Positions 16,787-24,350 of a stretch of DNA of 59,665 bases are shown here, one piece after another. The stretch spans positions 1 to 59,665 of the forward strand of contig JARIAT010000074.1 in assembly GCA_029257715.1 (NCBI GenBank), written 5' to 3'. The notes beneath the pieces are model-generated. The model ran no database searches. It saw only the letters and a list, made by a program, of their open reading frames with translations, and was not told the origin of the DNA. How positions within the stretch are numbered: position 1 is the stretch's first letter; every line of letters begins with the position of its first letter. The position numbers and the translations under genes were made by a program. This DNA is from Faecousia sp. (GTDB lineage Bacteria > Bacillota > Clostridia > Oscillospirales > Oscillospiraceae).

Positions 16787-17221
16787 ATGCTGGATTATAT
16801 CGACCATATGCTTCGCTTCCGAAAGGAATATTACCGGCAGCTGGAGCCTGTCTGCAAACGATGGAACCTGACGCACAACGAATTGGATGTGGTTTTGTTT
16901 CTGACCAACCATCCGGAGGTGGATCGGGCGTCAGAAATTGTCTCTCGGCGCGGCATTGCCAAAAGCCATGTCTCCCAGTCCGTGGCCGCACTGGAGCAGC
17001 GCGGTTTTGTCATCGGACTGCCGGATGCCAAAGACCGCCGGATCACCCATCTGAAGCTGACAGATCTGGCCCGTCCCTTGGTTGACGATGCCGTAGAATC
17101 TCAGCGATGCTGTTTCCGAAAACTGCTGTCCTGTCTGACCCCAGAGGACATCGAAAACTGGAATACCATTGTCCGAAAACTTCTGCGCTCCATCGAGCAG
17201 ATGGAGCAAACCAAGGTATAA
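16787..17221 (+). CDS. MarR-family transcriptional regulator
   Basis: 144 residues. Winged-helix repressor of the MarR family. Helix-turn-helix around residues 45-85: DRASEIVSRRGIAKSHVSQS, followed by the wing LPDAKDRRITHLKLT. It starts 7 bases after AGGAGG. The next gene is a MATE efflux pump 21 bases on, so it most likely represses that pump and itself through the two operators upstream, being released by a ligand that the pump exports. Confidence 0.88.
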   Translation: MLDYIDHMLRFRKEYYRQLEPVCKRWNLTHNELDVVLFLTNHPEVDRASEIVSRRGIAKSHVSQSVAALEQRGFVIGLPDAKDRRITHLKLTDLARPLVDDAVESQRCCFRKLLSCLTPEDIENWNTIVRKLLRSIEQMEQTKV

Positions 17222-17242
17222 AAGGAAGGAAGGATTTTCAAA

Positions 17243-18631
17243 ATGGAGCAATCCAAAAAATCCAATCAAAACGAAATACTCGGCACAGCCCCCATTCCAC
17301 AGCTGATTGTCAAAATGGCTGTTCCCGGTGTCATTGCCCAGCTGGTCAATATGCTCTATAACATTGTTGACCGCATCTATATCGGTCACATTCCCGAGAT
17401 CGGCGCCGCCGCATTGACCGGCGTAGGGTTATGCAACCCCATTCTGATTCTGATTATGGCCTTCGCCATGCTGGCCTCCTCCGGCAGCGCCCCCCGAGCT
17501 GCGATTGCCATGGGACAGGGCGGCAAGGAGGAAGCCGACCGCATTATGGGCAACTGCTGCGCCCTTCTGATTCTGTTCGCGGTAAGCCTGACCGCCCTGG
17601 TGTGGATCTTCGCCGAGCCGCTGCTGCGGCTCTTTGGCGCCAGTGCTGCCACGATGCCATATGCGCTCTCCTATATGCGGATTTATGTCAGCGGCAGTAT
17701 TTTTGTGCTTTTGACGCTGGGCCTCAATCCCTTTCTCACCATTCAGGGATTCAGCGGCTTATCCATGGCGACCGTGGTTATCGGTGCGGTCACGAATATC
17801 ATTCTCGACCCCATCTTGATTTTCGGCATGAATCTTGGTGTCCGGGGCGCCGCCATTGCCACCATCATCAGTCAGGCCGTCAGCACGGTTTTTGTTCTGT
17901 GGTTCCTGATTTTCAGCCGCAAGAGCATTCTTCGTCTGCGGCTGAAAGCCATGAAGCTCGTCCGCAGTGTTGTGGGGCCTGCCCTTGCGCTGGGTGTCTC
18001 GGGATTTGTCATGACCTCCACAGAGAGCCTGCTCAACATCTGCTTCAATGCCAGTCTCTCCCGCTTCGGCGGCGATCTTGCCGTCGGTTCCATGACCATC
18101 ATTGCTTCCTGCGGACAGCTGATTACCATGCCGGTTCAGGGCCTGACCCAAGGCTGTCAGCCCATCATCAGCTTCAACTATGGTGCCGGAAAGACCGACC
18201 GTGTCAAAAAATGCTTTCAGCTGACGCTGCTTTCCGCTGCTGTTGTAACCGCTCTGTACTGGATGGCAACCATGCTGGTTCCTCAGGCCTTTGTCCGGAT
18301 TTTTAACAGTGACCCCGCCCTCATTGCCCATACCACATGGACCATGCGGGTGTATATGGCCGGAATATTCTCTCTGGGCTTTCAGGTTGCCTGTCAGCAG
18401 ACCTTCATGGCGCTGGGTCAAGCCAAGACCAGCCTGCTTCTCGCCTGCCTGAGAAAATTGATTCTGCTGATTCCCCTGATTTTCATTCTGCCCTTCTTCT
18501 TTGAAAACAAGGTTTTTGCGGTATTTCTGGCGGAGCCTGTCAGTGATATCATCGCCGCCGCAGTTACAACCACTGTATTTTTCGCAAAATTCGACCGAAT
18601 CTTAAAGCAGGGCCCCGCAAAAATCGGATAA
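17243..18631 (+). CDS. MATE-family multidrug efflux transporter
   Basis: 462 residues with about 12 hydrophobic segments, the usual MATE size. Uses Na+ or H+ gradients to export cationic drugs or metabolites at the cytoplasmic membrane. Seen: PIPQLIVKMAVPGVIAQLVN and MLYNIVDRIYIGHI in the first helices, with the repeat-2 counterpart GPALALGVSGFVMTSTES, and the QPIISFNYGAGK motif typical of the MepA/DinF branch. Cotranscribed with the MarR gene; its substrate is unknown. Confidence 0.92.
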   Translation: MEQSKKSNQNEILGTAPIPQLIVKMAVPGVIAQLVNMLYNIVDRIYIGHIPEIGAAALTGVGLCNPILILIMAFAMLASSGSAPRAAIAMGQGGKEEADRIMGNCCALLILFAVSLTALVWIFAEPLLRLFGASAATMPYALSYMRIYVSGSIFVLLTLGLNPFLTIQGFSGLSMATVVIGAVTNIILDPILIFGMNLGVRGAAIATIISQAVSTVFVLWFLIFSRKSILRLRLKAMKLVRSVVGPALALGVSGFVMTSTESLLNICFNASLSRFGGDLAVGSMTIIASCGQLITMPVQGLTQGCQPIISFNYGAGKTDRVKKCFQLTLLSAAVVTALYWMATMLVPQAFVRIFNSDPALIAHTTWTMRVYMAGIFSLGFQVACQQTFMALGQAKTSLLLACLRKLILLIPLIFILPFFFENKVFAVFLAEPVSDIIAAAVTTTVFFAKFDRILKQGPAKIG

Positions 18632-18687
18632 TCTTCCCCTTCCGCAATAGTGCGCCGTCATCTCGGAGCTTTTCCCGATAAAAGGCA

Positions 18688-18720
18688 AAAATCCCGCTGC
18701 AAATGCAGCGGGATTTTATT
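18688..18720. terminator. Bidirectional terminator between the MATE and AraC genes
   Basis: 13-bp perfect stem (18688-18700 with 18705-18717) with A and T flanks. It lies between convergent genes. Confidence 0.85.
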
Positions 18721-18729
18721 TTCCGGTAT

Positions 18730-19887
18730 TTATCGGACCGATTTTGCATACTCCGTGGGTGTAATGCCGAATTTATCCTTAAACTGTCGGGAAAAATGAT
18801 GAACCGTCGAATATTGCAGCGCAGCAGCAATCTCTGTAAAGTTCATGTTGTCCTCTCGGATCATCTGCTTACTCTCCTGGAGCTTGACACGGCGGACATA
18901 CTCACCGGGCGAGATCTGAAGATTCTTGCGGAACAGTGCCGTCAGATAACTGGGGCTGACATCCACATGTCGGGCAACCAGAGGTACTGTCAGCTTCTCC
19001 CGGACGTGGGCACTAATATACTGCTGGGCACGGCGGATAATCTCATTTTCGGAATTTACCGCATTGGTCGTGCGAAGCTTGCTCGACGCAGGGGACGTCT
19101 GTTCCCGCAGAACGGTCAGCAGCAGCATTTGCAGCGAGCAGATCAGCAGATCCTCGGAATACTCGTCCATGCGGTCGTATTCCTTCAGCATCTGCTGCAA
19201 ACTGAACACGGCAGACTGAGGAATTGTAAATTTCCGATTCAAAAGGTTCTGGGGATACTCTCCGTCCAGATCAAAGCTGATGGTCAGATAGCTGGCAGAT
19301 ACATCCACATCGGCATACTGCATATGCCACTGATTGGGCGCATAAACCACAAGATCCCCCTGATTGAGAATCATATCCTTGCCATCGGCAACGGAGTGAA
19401 TGCTGCCCTTATCCACATAGGCCAGCTCAAACGGCTCATGTGCCTCACCGGGGAAGATAAAGCCCTTCTCCTTCTCATGATAGAAAAAGGTATAGATACT
19501 GCTGATATCAATGCGGCGCTTGATGCGGTATTTGTCCTCCCGGCCGATGGTCCCTACCTGCTCCAGCGGTTCTTCCTCCGCAATCTCAATGGTGGAAGCA
19601 TCCTGATAAGCCGAAAGGGTGAAATAGGTTCCGGGATTGATGCAGACAACCTTGTCCAGATAAAAATGCTGATAATCCTCTCCATCCGTGGAGACAGACA
19701 GCACCGACATATTACTGTCATTGCAGACCCACACACGGCCTTGACTGCGATAGACCGCCGCATCCAGAGAACCCAACTCCATCACATGGCTCTGGGCCCC
19801 CTTCTGCGTGAGATTTCTGGCATTGACACGCTCCGAATCAATGGACCCGTATTGCTGAAAAGACAACTGGTTCAAATTACAAATCAT
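18730..19887 (-). CDS. AraC-family transcriptional regulator
   Basis: 385 residues. Two AraC HTH motifs at the C-terminus: LTVPLVARHVDVSPSYLTAL and MNFTEIAAALQYSTVHHFSR, followed by the family signature FKDKFGITPTEYAKSVR. A cupin-like sensor segment lies around 150-215 (FELAYVDKGSIHSVADGK, LVVYAPNQWHMQYA). The N-terminal ~140 residues are an extra domain I cannot name. The ligand and target are unknown; AraC members of this layout often sense sugars. It follows obgE on the same strand but has its own promoter. Confidence 0.85.
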   Translation of the reverse strand: MICNLNQLSFQQYGSIDSERVNARNLTQKGAQSHVMELGSLDAAVYRSQGRVWVCNDSNMSVLSVSTDGEDYQHFYLDKVVCINPGTYFTLSAYQDASTIEIAEEEPLEQVGTIGREDKYRIKRRIDISSIYTFFYHEKEKGFIFPGEAHEPFELAYVDKGSIHSVADGKDMILNQGDLVVYAPNQWHMQYADVDVSASYLTISFDLDGEYPQNLLNRKFTIPQSAVFSLQQMLKEYDRMDEYSEDLLICSLQMLLLTVLREQTSPASSKLRTTNAVNSENEIIRRAQQYISAHVREKLTVPLVARHVDVSPSYLTALFRKNLQISPGEYVRRVKLQESKQMIREDNMNFTEIAAALQYSTVHHFSRQFKDKFGITPTEYAKSVR

Positions 19888-19925
19888 TATAATCGCCCTC
19901 CAAAAATCAGAGTGTATAAAGCAAA

Positions 19926-19981
19926 CAGGGACGCAGATGCTGCGTCCCTGTCATTATACAGGATATTCTCGAAAATGGCAA
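19926..19981 (-). promoter_or_regulatory. araC-type gene promoter with hairpin at the transcript start
   Basis: On the minus strand TTGCCA (19981-19976), 17 bp, TATAAT (19958-19953). The predicted start falls at the edge of the hairpin CAGGGACGCAG...CTGCGTCCCTG (19950-19926), followed by TTTGCTTTAT. The hairpin may be the weak terminator of obgE, a 5' stabiliser of the regulator mRNA, or both. Confidence 0.6.
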
Positions 19982-20015
19982 AACATTTTTGCATAAATTG
20001 GCATTTTTTTATCCA

Positions 20016-21290
20016 TCAACGCTGATACTCAAATTCAAAATCATAAATATCAACGGTGTCGCCGTCCTCAATGCCCATTTCTTCCAGTCTTTGGAACAGT
20101 CCGCTGCGCCGCAGAACCAGATCAAAGTAGTTTCTCGACTCATATTCCTCGAAATTGATGTCGAGAATGAGATTCTCCAGCCACTTGCCGGTAACCACCC
20201 AGACATGACCGCTGTGCTCGATCTCCAGATCCTCCGGAGATCCGGCCTCTGCCACAGGCGCAACATATTCCGGCTCATAAATGGTGACAGGCGGCAGCGT
20301 GCTGAGCTTCTGTGCCACCACACGCATGAGATTGCGTGTTCCCTGTGTGGTTCCGGCGGAAATTTCGTACAATTCACAGCCGGCCTGCTCCACATGGGCG
20401 CGCAGACGCTCCAGATGATCGCTGTCCGGCGGCAGAAGATCCACCTTGTTCGCCGCAACAATCATCGGGCGGCTGCTGAGATCCACAGAGTAGTTTTTCA
20501 GCTCCGCACAGATGGCATCAAAATCCTCCACGGGATCCCGGCCCTCGGAACCGGACACATCAATCACGTGCACCAGCAGTCGGCAGCGGTCGATATGACG
20601 CAGGAAATCGTGACCCAGACCTGCACCATCGGCAGCCCCCTCGATAATGCCGGGGATATCTGCCATGATGAAGCTGACACCTTCATCCACATATATAACA
20701 CCCAGATTGGGGAACAATGTGGTAAAATGATAATTTGCGATTTTGGGCCGTGCATTGGAGGTGACACTGAGCAGGGTGGATTTACCAACATTCGGGAATC
20801 CAACCAGACCCACATCCGCCAGAAGCTTCAGCTCCAAAATCACGTCCCGCTCCTCTCCCTTTCTGCCGGACTTGGCAAAGCGGGGAACCTGACGGGTTGC
20901 GGTCGCATAGTGGGCATTGCCCCAGCCGCCGCGTCCGCCCTTGGCAATGACGAAATCCTCGCCGGTGGACATATCCACAATAATCTGATTTGTCTCGGCA
21001 TCCCGAACCACCGTTCCACGGGGCACTTGAATGATGAGCGGCTCGCCGCGCTTGCCTGCCATCTTGCGGCCCATGCCGCTGATGCCGGAGGGTGCCTGAT
21101 ACTTGCGCTTGTAGCGGAAGTCCAGCAGGGTTGTGAGGTTGTCATTGACCCTCAGAATGACGGAACCGCCATGGCCGCCGTCGCCGCCGTCGGGGCCGCC
21201 GGAGGCAACATATTTTTCCCGATGGAACGCAACGGCACCGTCGCCGCCTCGTCCACCGATGACGGTAATTCGAACTTTATCAACAAACAT
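20016..21290 (-). CDS. obgE: Obg-family GTPase
   Basis: 424 residues. Essential GTPase of 50S ribosome assembly and stress/sporulation signalling. Glycine-rich Obg domain at the N-terminus (VTVIGGRGGDGAVAFHREKY, DGGDGGHGGSV), then the G domain with G1 GFPNVGKST, G3 DIPGIIEGA and G4 NKVD, and a C-terminal OCT domain (~345-424) as in Firmicutes Obg. Last gene of rplU-prp-rpmA-obgE, the order seen in Bacillus apart from spo0B, which is absent here. Confidence 0.96.
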   Translation of the reverse strand: MFVDKVRITVIGGRGGDGAVAFHREKYVASGGPDGGDGGHGGSVILRVNDNLTTLLDFRYKRKYQAPSGISGMGRKMAGKRGEPLIIQVPRGTVVRDAETNQIIVDMSTGEDFVIAKGGRGGWGNAHYATATRQVPRFAKSGRKGEERDVILELKLLADVGLVGFPNVGKSTLLSVTSNARPKIANYHFTTLFPNLGVIYVDEGVSFIMADIPGIIEGAADGAGLGHDFLRHIDRCRLLVHVIDVSGSEGRDPVEDFDAICAELKNYSVDLSSRPMIVAANKVDLLPPDSDHLERLRAHVEQAGCELYEISAGTTQGTRNLMRVVAQKLSTLPPVTIYEPEYVAPVAEAGSPEDLEIEHSGHVWVVTGKWLENLILDINFEEYESRNYFDLVLRRSGLFQRLEEMGIEDGDTVDIYDFEFEYQR

Positions 21291-21381
21291 CGTCTAAATC
21301 CTCCTTATCTGGGTGGAAAAAGTGGGTTTCTGTCTTCACAAATCCCGGCTTGGGAAGCAGAGATTTGTCAGGACGGAAAGA

Positions 21382-21413
21382 AAAAGAGCTGCTACAAGTA
21401 TTTGCAGCAGCCC
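21382..21413 (-). terminator. Hairpin between rpmA and obgE
   Basis: On the minus strand GCTGCTGCAA/TTGTAGCAGC (10 bp with one G-T pair) followed by TCTTTTTC. It looks like a partial terminator that would lower obgE expression relative to the ribosomal proteins. Confidence 0.65.
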
Positions 21414-21430
21414 TTCACCTTATAAATGCA

Positions 21431-21712
21431 TTACTGTGCTGCGTAAACGGAGCACTGTCTGCGATCCTTGCCCTTGCGCTCGAACTTGACAGTACCGTCA
21501 ATCAGAGCGAACAGAGTGTCATCGCTGCCGATACCGACATTGACACCGGGATGGATATGAGTGCCTCTCTGGCGAACGAGAATGTTGCCAGCCAGAACGA
21601 ACTGACCGTCAGCACGCTTAACGCCCAGACGCTTAGCCTCAGAGTCACGGCCGTTCTTGGTGGAACCGCCGCCCTTATGGTGAGCGAAGAACTGAATACC
21701 AATCTTCAGCAT
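21431..21712 (-). CDS. rpmA: 50S ribosomal protein L27 with cleavable N-terminal extension
   Basis: 93 residues. L27 reaches the peptidyl transferase centre. The body [20 protein letters not shown] is diagnostic. The N-terminus MLKIGIQFF precedes AHHKGGG, matching the Firmicutes extension that the Prp protease must remove for L27 to function. The prp gene is directly upstream, which supports this reading and the chosen start (after GGAGGTG). Confidence 0.96.
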   Translation of the reverse strand: MLKIGIQFFAHHKGGGSTKNGRDSEAKRLGVKRADGQFVLAGNILVRQRGTHIHPGVNVGIGSDDTLFALIDGTVKFERKGKDRRQCSVYAAQ

Positions 21713-21716
21713 GGTG

Positions 21717-22040
21717 TTACACCTCCAAAACTTCGATATAATCAGGATAATCATCCCGCATGCCGACAAGTGTCAGCATCATGCCCGCGAGAACTGCCTG
21801 AACGGCATCTTCCTCATCGCAGGATGCGGGAAGCATCAGAGTCACACGAGCATCCTCGTCCTTGACTCTGACCTTGGCCTTGGCACCGCAAACATCGTTG
21901 ATGGTGGCCTCAGCCATGGTGACAACAGCACTGACCGCCGCACAGACAATATCTGTGCCGGCCTCGCCGTATCCACTGTGACCGTAGACGGTGAACCCTG
22001 TGATTCGATCGCCTTCGGTAAAAAATTCACATCTGGTCAT
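21717..22040 (-). CDS. prp: Ribosomal-processing cysteine protease Prp
   Basis: 107 residues. Cleaves the N-terminal extension of L27. The catalytic dyad is visible as histidine 20 in [10 protein letters not shown] and cysteine 33 in [10 protein letters not shown], both in the family signature (GHSGyaeaG...DivCAavS). It sits between rplU and rpmA, the conserved Firmicutes position (ysxB), 10 bases after rplU. Confidence 0.94.
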   Translation of the reverse strand: MTRCEFFTEGDRITGFTVYGHSGYGEAGTDIVCAAVSAVVTMAEATINDVCGAKAKVRVKDEDARVTLMLPASCDEEDAVQAVLAGMMLTLVGMRDDYPDYIEVLEV

Positions 22041-22050
22041 AGATCACAAA

Positions 22051-22362
22051 TTACAGAGCGATCTTGTTGATCTGAACCTTGGTGTAGGGCTGACGATGAC
22101 CCATCTTCTTCTTCTCGTTCTTCTTTGCCTTGTACTTGAAGATGGTCAGCTTCTTGCCCTTGCCGTTCTTAACGACAGTGCCCTCAACGGATGCACCCTC
22201 GACAACGGGAGCGCCGATCTTGGAATTCTCGCCGTCCAGGACAGCCAGAACCTCGTCGAACTTGATGGTGGCGTTCTCCTCAGCGTTCAGCTTTTCAACG
22301 AACAGGATGTCGCCCTCAGCAACGGTATACTGCTTACCGCCGGTAACGATAACTGCTTTCAT
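22051..22362 (-). CDS. rplU: 50S ribosomal protein L21
   Basis: 103 residues, the normal length. Binds 23S r[21 protein letters not shown] at the N-terminus and [21 protein letters not shown] at the end are diagnostic. The start is the ATG after AGGTG with 6-base spacing; a GTG three codons earlier lies inside that ribosome site and gives three extra residues. First gene of the rplU-prp-rpmA-obgE operon. Confidence 0.96.
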   Translation of the reverse strand: MKAVIVTGGKQYTVAEGDILFVEKLNAEENATIKFDEVLAVLDGENSKIGAPVVEGASVEGTVVKNGKGKKLTIFKYKAKKNEKKKMGHRQPYTKVQINKIAL

Positions 22363-22371
22363 TTCTTTCAC

Positions 22372-22478
22372 CTACTTCGTGTTTGTAGTCTCGCTCTTAG
22401 GGCGCCGTGCGGACGCACAGACTTACAGCCCCTTCGATGCGGCTTACTCATTTTATCAGGTAATAATCAAGAAGTCAA
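22372..22478 (-). promoter_or_regulatory. rplU promoter and probable L21 leader RNA
   Basis: On the minus strand TTGACT (22478-22473), 17 bp, TAAAAT (22455-22450). The ~75-nt leader that follows contains GGGGC...GCGCCC enclosing the hairpin GTGCG/CGCAC. Firmicutes rplU operons usually carry an L21 autoregulatory leader in this place. The match to its consensus was not computed. Confidence 0.6.
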
Positions 22479-22568
22479 GAACTTTTCCTTATCTTTTTCT
22501 TCTTTTGCGTTGTAATTTCCGCAGATTTCTGCTATACTGTGGCCAGATTAGCGGTGGAGGTTGCTGAA

Positions 22569-22913
22569 ATGAAAACCAGATCATGGATGATCCTGTTTAT
22601 GTTGATTGCCCTGCTCTGCGGTGCAGCGGTTTTAATGACCTCCGGCACAAAAGATGCCGCTCGGGTGGAGATCATCTCCAATGGACAAACCCTCGCGGTT
22701 CTCTCTCTTTCCGAAGATCAGGATTTTGACGTTGGAGGGCATAACACAGTCACCATTCGCAATGGCAAAGCTGCCGTCACCTGGGCCGACTGTCCCGACA
22801 AATACTGCATGGCCAGAGGATTTTCTTCCGGTGGACGGGACATCGTCTGTCTGCCAAACCGCCTTGTGCTCCATTTTCTTGGTCCCCAGAGCGTGGATAT
22901 CTCCGTCGGGTGA
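22569..22913 (+). CDS. NusG domain II-containing protein
   Basis: 114 residues. One N-terminal membrane segment (SWMILFMLIALLCGAAVLM), then a small extracytoplasmic domain with VEIISNGQTLAVLSL, NTVTIRNGKAAVTWADCPDKYC and DIVCLPNRLVLHF. This is the NusG_II/KOW-like family of small exported Firmicutes proteins, often next to quinone or thiamine genes but here alone. The function is unknown; the CPDKYC/IVC cysteines could form a disulfide. The start follows GGTGGAGG; an upstream in-frame start would lack one. Confidence 0.8.
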   Translation: MKTRSWMILFMLIALLCGAAVLMTSGTKDAARVEIISNGQTLAVLSLSEDQDFDVGGHNTVTIRNGKAAVTWADCPDKYCMARGFSSGGRDIVCLPNRLVLHFLGPQSVDISVG

Positions 22914-22939
22914 AAAACAAACTTTTTTAAAATCAGGTG

Positions 22940-22968
22940 TTGACAAAATGGATTTCCTGTAATATAAT
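22940..22968 (+). promoter_or_regulatory. Consensus promoter of tRNA-Val copy 1
   Basis: TTGACA at 22940-22945, 17 bp, TATAAT at 22963-22968. Confidence 0.9.
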
Positions 22969-22998
22969 CCATCTTGTTCTGATGAACACGGCTGATTT

Positions 22999-23075
22999 GG
23001 ACGATTAGCTCAGCTGGCTAGAGCATCCGCTTGACGTGCGGAAGGTCATAGGTTCGAGTCCTATATCGTCCACCA
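22999..23075 (+). tRNA. tRNA-Val (anticodon GAC), copy 1
   Basis: 77 nt with CCA encoded. Acceptor stem GGACGAT/ATCGTCC, anticodon loop TTGACGT and TTCGAGTC T-loop. Identical in sequence to copy 2, with its own promoter and a hairpin terminator (23081-23107). Confidence 0.95.
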
Positions 23076-23080
23076 TGAAA

Positions 23081-23107
23081 GTCCACCCAATCGGGTGGGC
23101 TTTTTTT
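23081..23107 (+). terminator. Terminator of tRNA-Val copy 1
   Basis: CCACCC-AATC-GGGTGG hairpin followed by seven Ts. Confidence 0.85.
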
Positions 23108-23273
23108 ATCCTCCCGTACCGATCCTCCCCTGCGAATTTCCCTGTGTTGCAGACTTCCCAAGACGGATTGCCTGAAAACGCATTTCTATATAATGTAATG
23201 TGTAACCATATTTTCCGGTTGATTCCCGTTTCGGAAAAAGTTTCAAGTTTTTTCAAATATTTTCTTTCAGGTA

Positions 23274-23302
23274 TTGACAAATTTCATTTTCTATCCTATA
23301 AT
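23274..23302 (+). promoter_or_regulatory. Consensus promoter of tRNA-Val copy 2
   Basis: TTGACA at 23274-23279, 17 bp, TATAAT at 23297-23302. Confidence 0.9.
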
Positions 23303-23332
23303 ATAACTCGTTCTGATGAACGCAGCTGATTT

Positions 23333-23409
23333 GGACGATTAGCTCAGCTGGCTAGAGCATCCGCTTGACGTGCGGAAGGTCATAGGTTCGAGTCCTATAT
23401 CGTCCACCA
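23333..23409 (+). tRNA. tRNA-Val (anticodon GAC), copy 2
   Basis: Identical to copy 1 over all 77 nt, again with encoded CCA, its own consensus promoter and its own terminator. Confidence 0.95.
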
Positions 23410-23414
23410 TAAAA

Positions 23415-23441
23415 GTCCACCCAATCGGGTGGGCTTTTTTT
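23415..23441 (+). terminator. Terminator of tRNA-Val copy 2
   Basis: Same hairpin and seven-T tail as after copy 1. Confidence 0.85.
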
Positions 23442-23535
23442 ATTGCTTTCTCTCTGTAAATTTGGGTATTCTACGGAAAAAATGTGTTTTTTTCCATTTT
23501 AACACTTCATACAGACGCTGTCTTCGATTCTCTCA

Positions 23536-23708
23536 TTGACAACCTTTCCGAAATCGTTTAAAATTGCCTACGAAAGGATACCGGAGTTTTCCGGCCGTTT
23601 TCCTTTTAAGAGGGGGAAATCCATCGTCTGCCGCTAGGGCAGATCCGATTTCCATAACTTTATTTCGTATGCCGGAGCTTTTCCGGCGGAAAGGTATGGT
23701 ACCATTTA
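23536..23708 (+). promoter_or_regulatory. eda-kdgK promoter and long structured leader
   Basis: TTGACA at 23536-23541, 17 bp, TAAAAT at 23559-23564. The ~135-nt untranslated leader holds CCGGA/TCCGG, then a long interrupted hairpin GGAAATC...TCTGCC-GCTA-GGCAGA...GATTTCC, then GCCGGA/TCCGGC close to the start codon. The only ribosome-like site (GGAAAGG) is ~15 bases from the ATG. The leader may be a cis-regulatory RNA, but no known class was recognised. Confidence 0.55.
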
Positions 23709-24350
23709 ATGAACGAACTCCAGAAAAAAGTCAGCGAAATCGGCTGCGTGCCGGTCATTAAGCTGTCCAATCCCCAGCGTGACGCCGCAAACCTGTCGGA
23801 TGCCCTGTGCGCCGGCGGTGTTCCCGTCGCTGAGGTCACTTTCCGCGCAGCAGGCGCTGCCGATGCAATCCGCATCATGTCTGAGCGTCACCCCGAAATG
23901 ATCGTGGGTGCAGGCACTGTCCTCACCACCGAGCAGGTTGACGAAACCATCGCCGCAGGCGGTAAGTTTATTGTCACCCCCGGTCTTGATATCGAAATTG
24001 TCAAGTACTGCCAGCAGAAGGGAATCACCTGCTTCCCCGGCTGCACCACCCCCACCGACTACCACGCCGCTTATAAGCTGGGGCTGGAGGTTCTGAAATT
24101 CTTCCCTGCCGAGCAGTCCGGCGGTCTGGCAAAGATCAAAGCTATGTCCGCTCCCTTCCCCATGTTCAAGGTAATGCCCACCGGCGGTGTCAACCTGAAG
24201 AATCTGGCGGAGTACGTCTCCTCCCCCGTCATCGCAGCCTGCGGCGGCAGCTATATGTGCCCTGACAAGCTCATCAATGAGGGCAAGTGGGATGAGATCA
24301 CCGAACTGTGCCGCCAGTCTGTGGCAATCGTCAAGGAGGCTAGAGCATAA
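23709..24350 (+). CDS. eda: 2-dehydro-3-deoxy-phosphogluconate (KDPG) aldolase
   Basis: 213 residues. Cleaves KDPG to pyruvate and glyceraldehyde-3-phosphate in hexuronate/Entner-Doudoroff catabolism. Catalytic residues visible: E42 and R46 in AEVTFR and the Schiff-base lysine K130 in EVLKFFPAE. PTGGV near the C-terminus binds phosphate. The TAATG overlap with kdgK shows coupling. The start codon has only a distant ribosome-like site, unusual in this window. Confidence 0.94.
   Translation: MNELQKKVSEIGCVPVIKLSNPQRDAANLSDALCAGGVPVAEVTFRAAGAADAIRIMSERHPEMIVGAGTVLTTEQVDETIAAGGKFIVTPGLDIEIVKYCQQKGITCFPGCTTPTDYHAAYKLGLEVLKFFPAEQSGGLAKIKAMSAPFPMFKVMPTGGVNLKNLAEYVSSPVIAACGGSYMCPDKLINEGKWDEITELCRQSVAIVKEARA

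Larger units (their letters stand above)
22972..23441 (+). repeat. Tandem duplication of a tRNA-Val cassette
   Basis: Two cassettes with an offset of 334 bases share TTCTGATGAAC(A/G)C(G/A)GCTGATTT before the tRNA, the whole 77-nt tRNA and the ACCAT(G/A)AAAGTCCACCC terminator after it. The promoters and the segment 23108-23273 between them are not repeated in detail. Confidence 0.85.

Noticed and set aside
22999..23441. CRISPR-like repeat
   Set aside because: Only two copies, which are tRNA genes with promoters and terminators.
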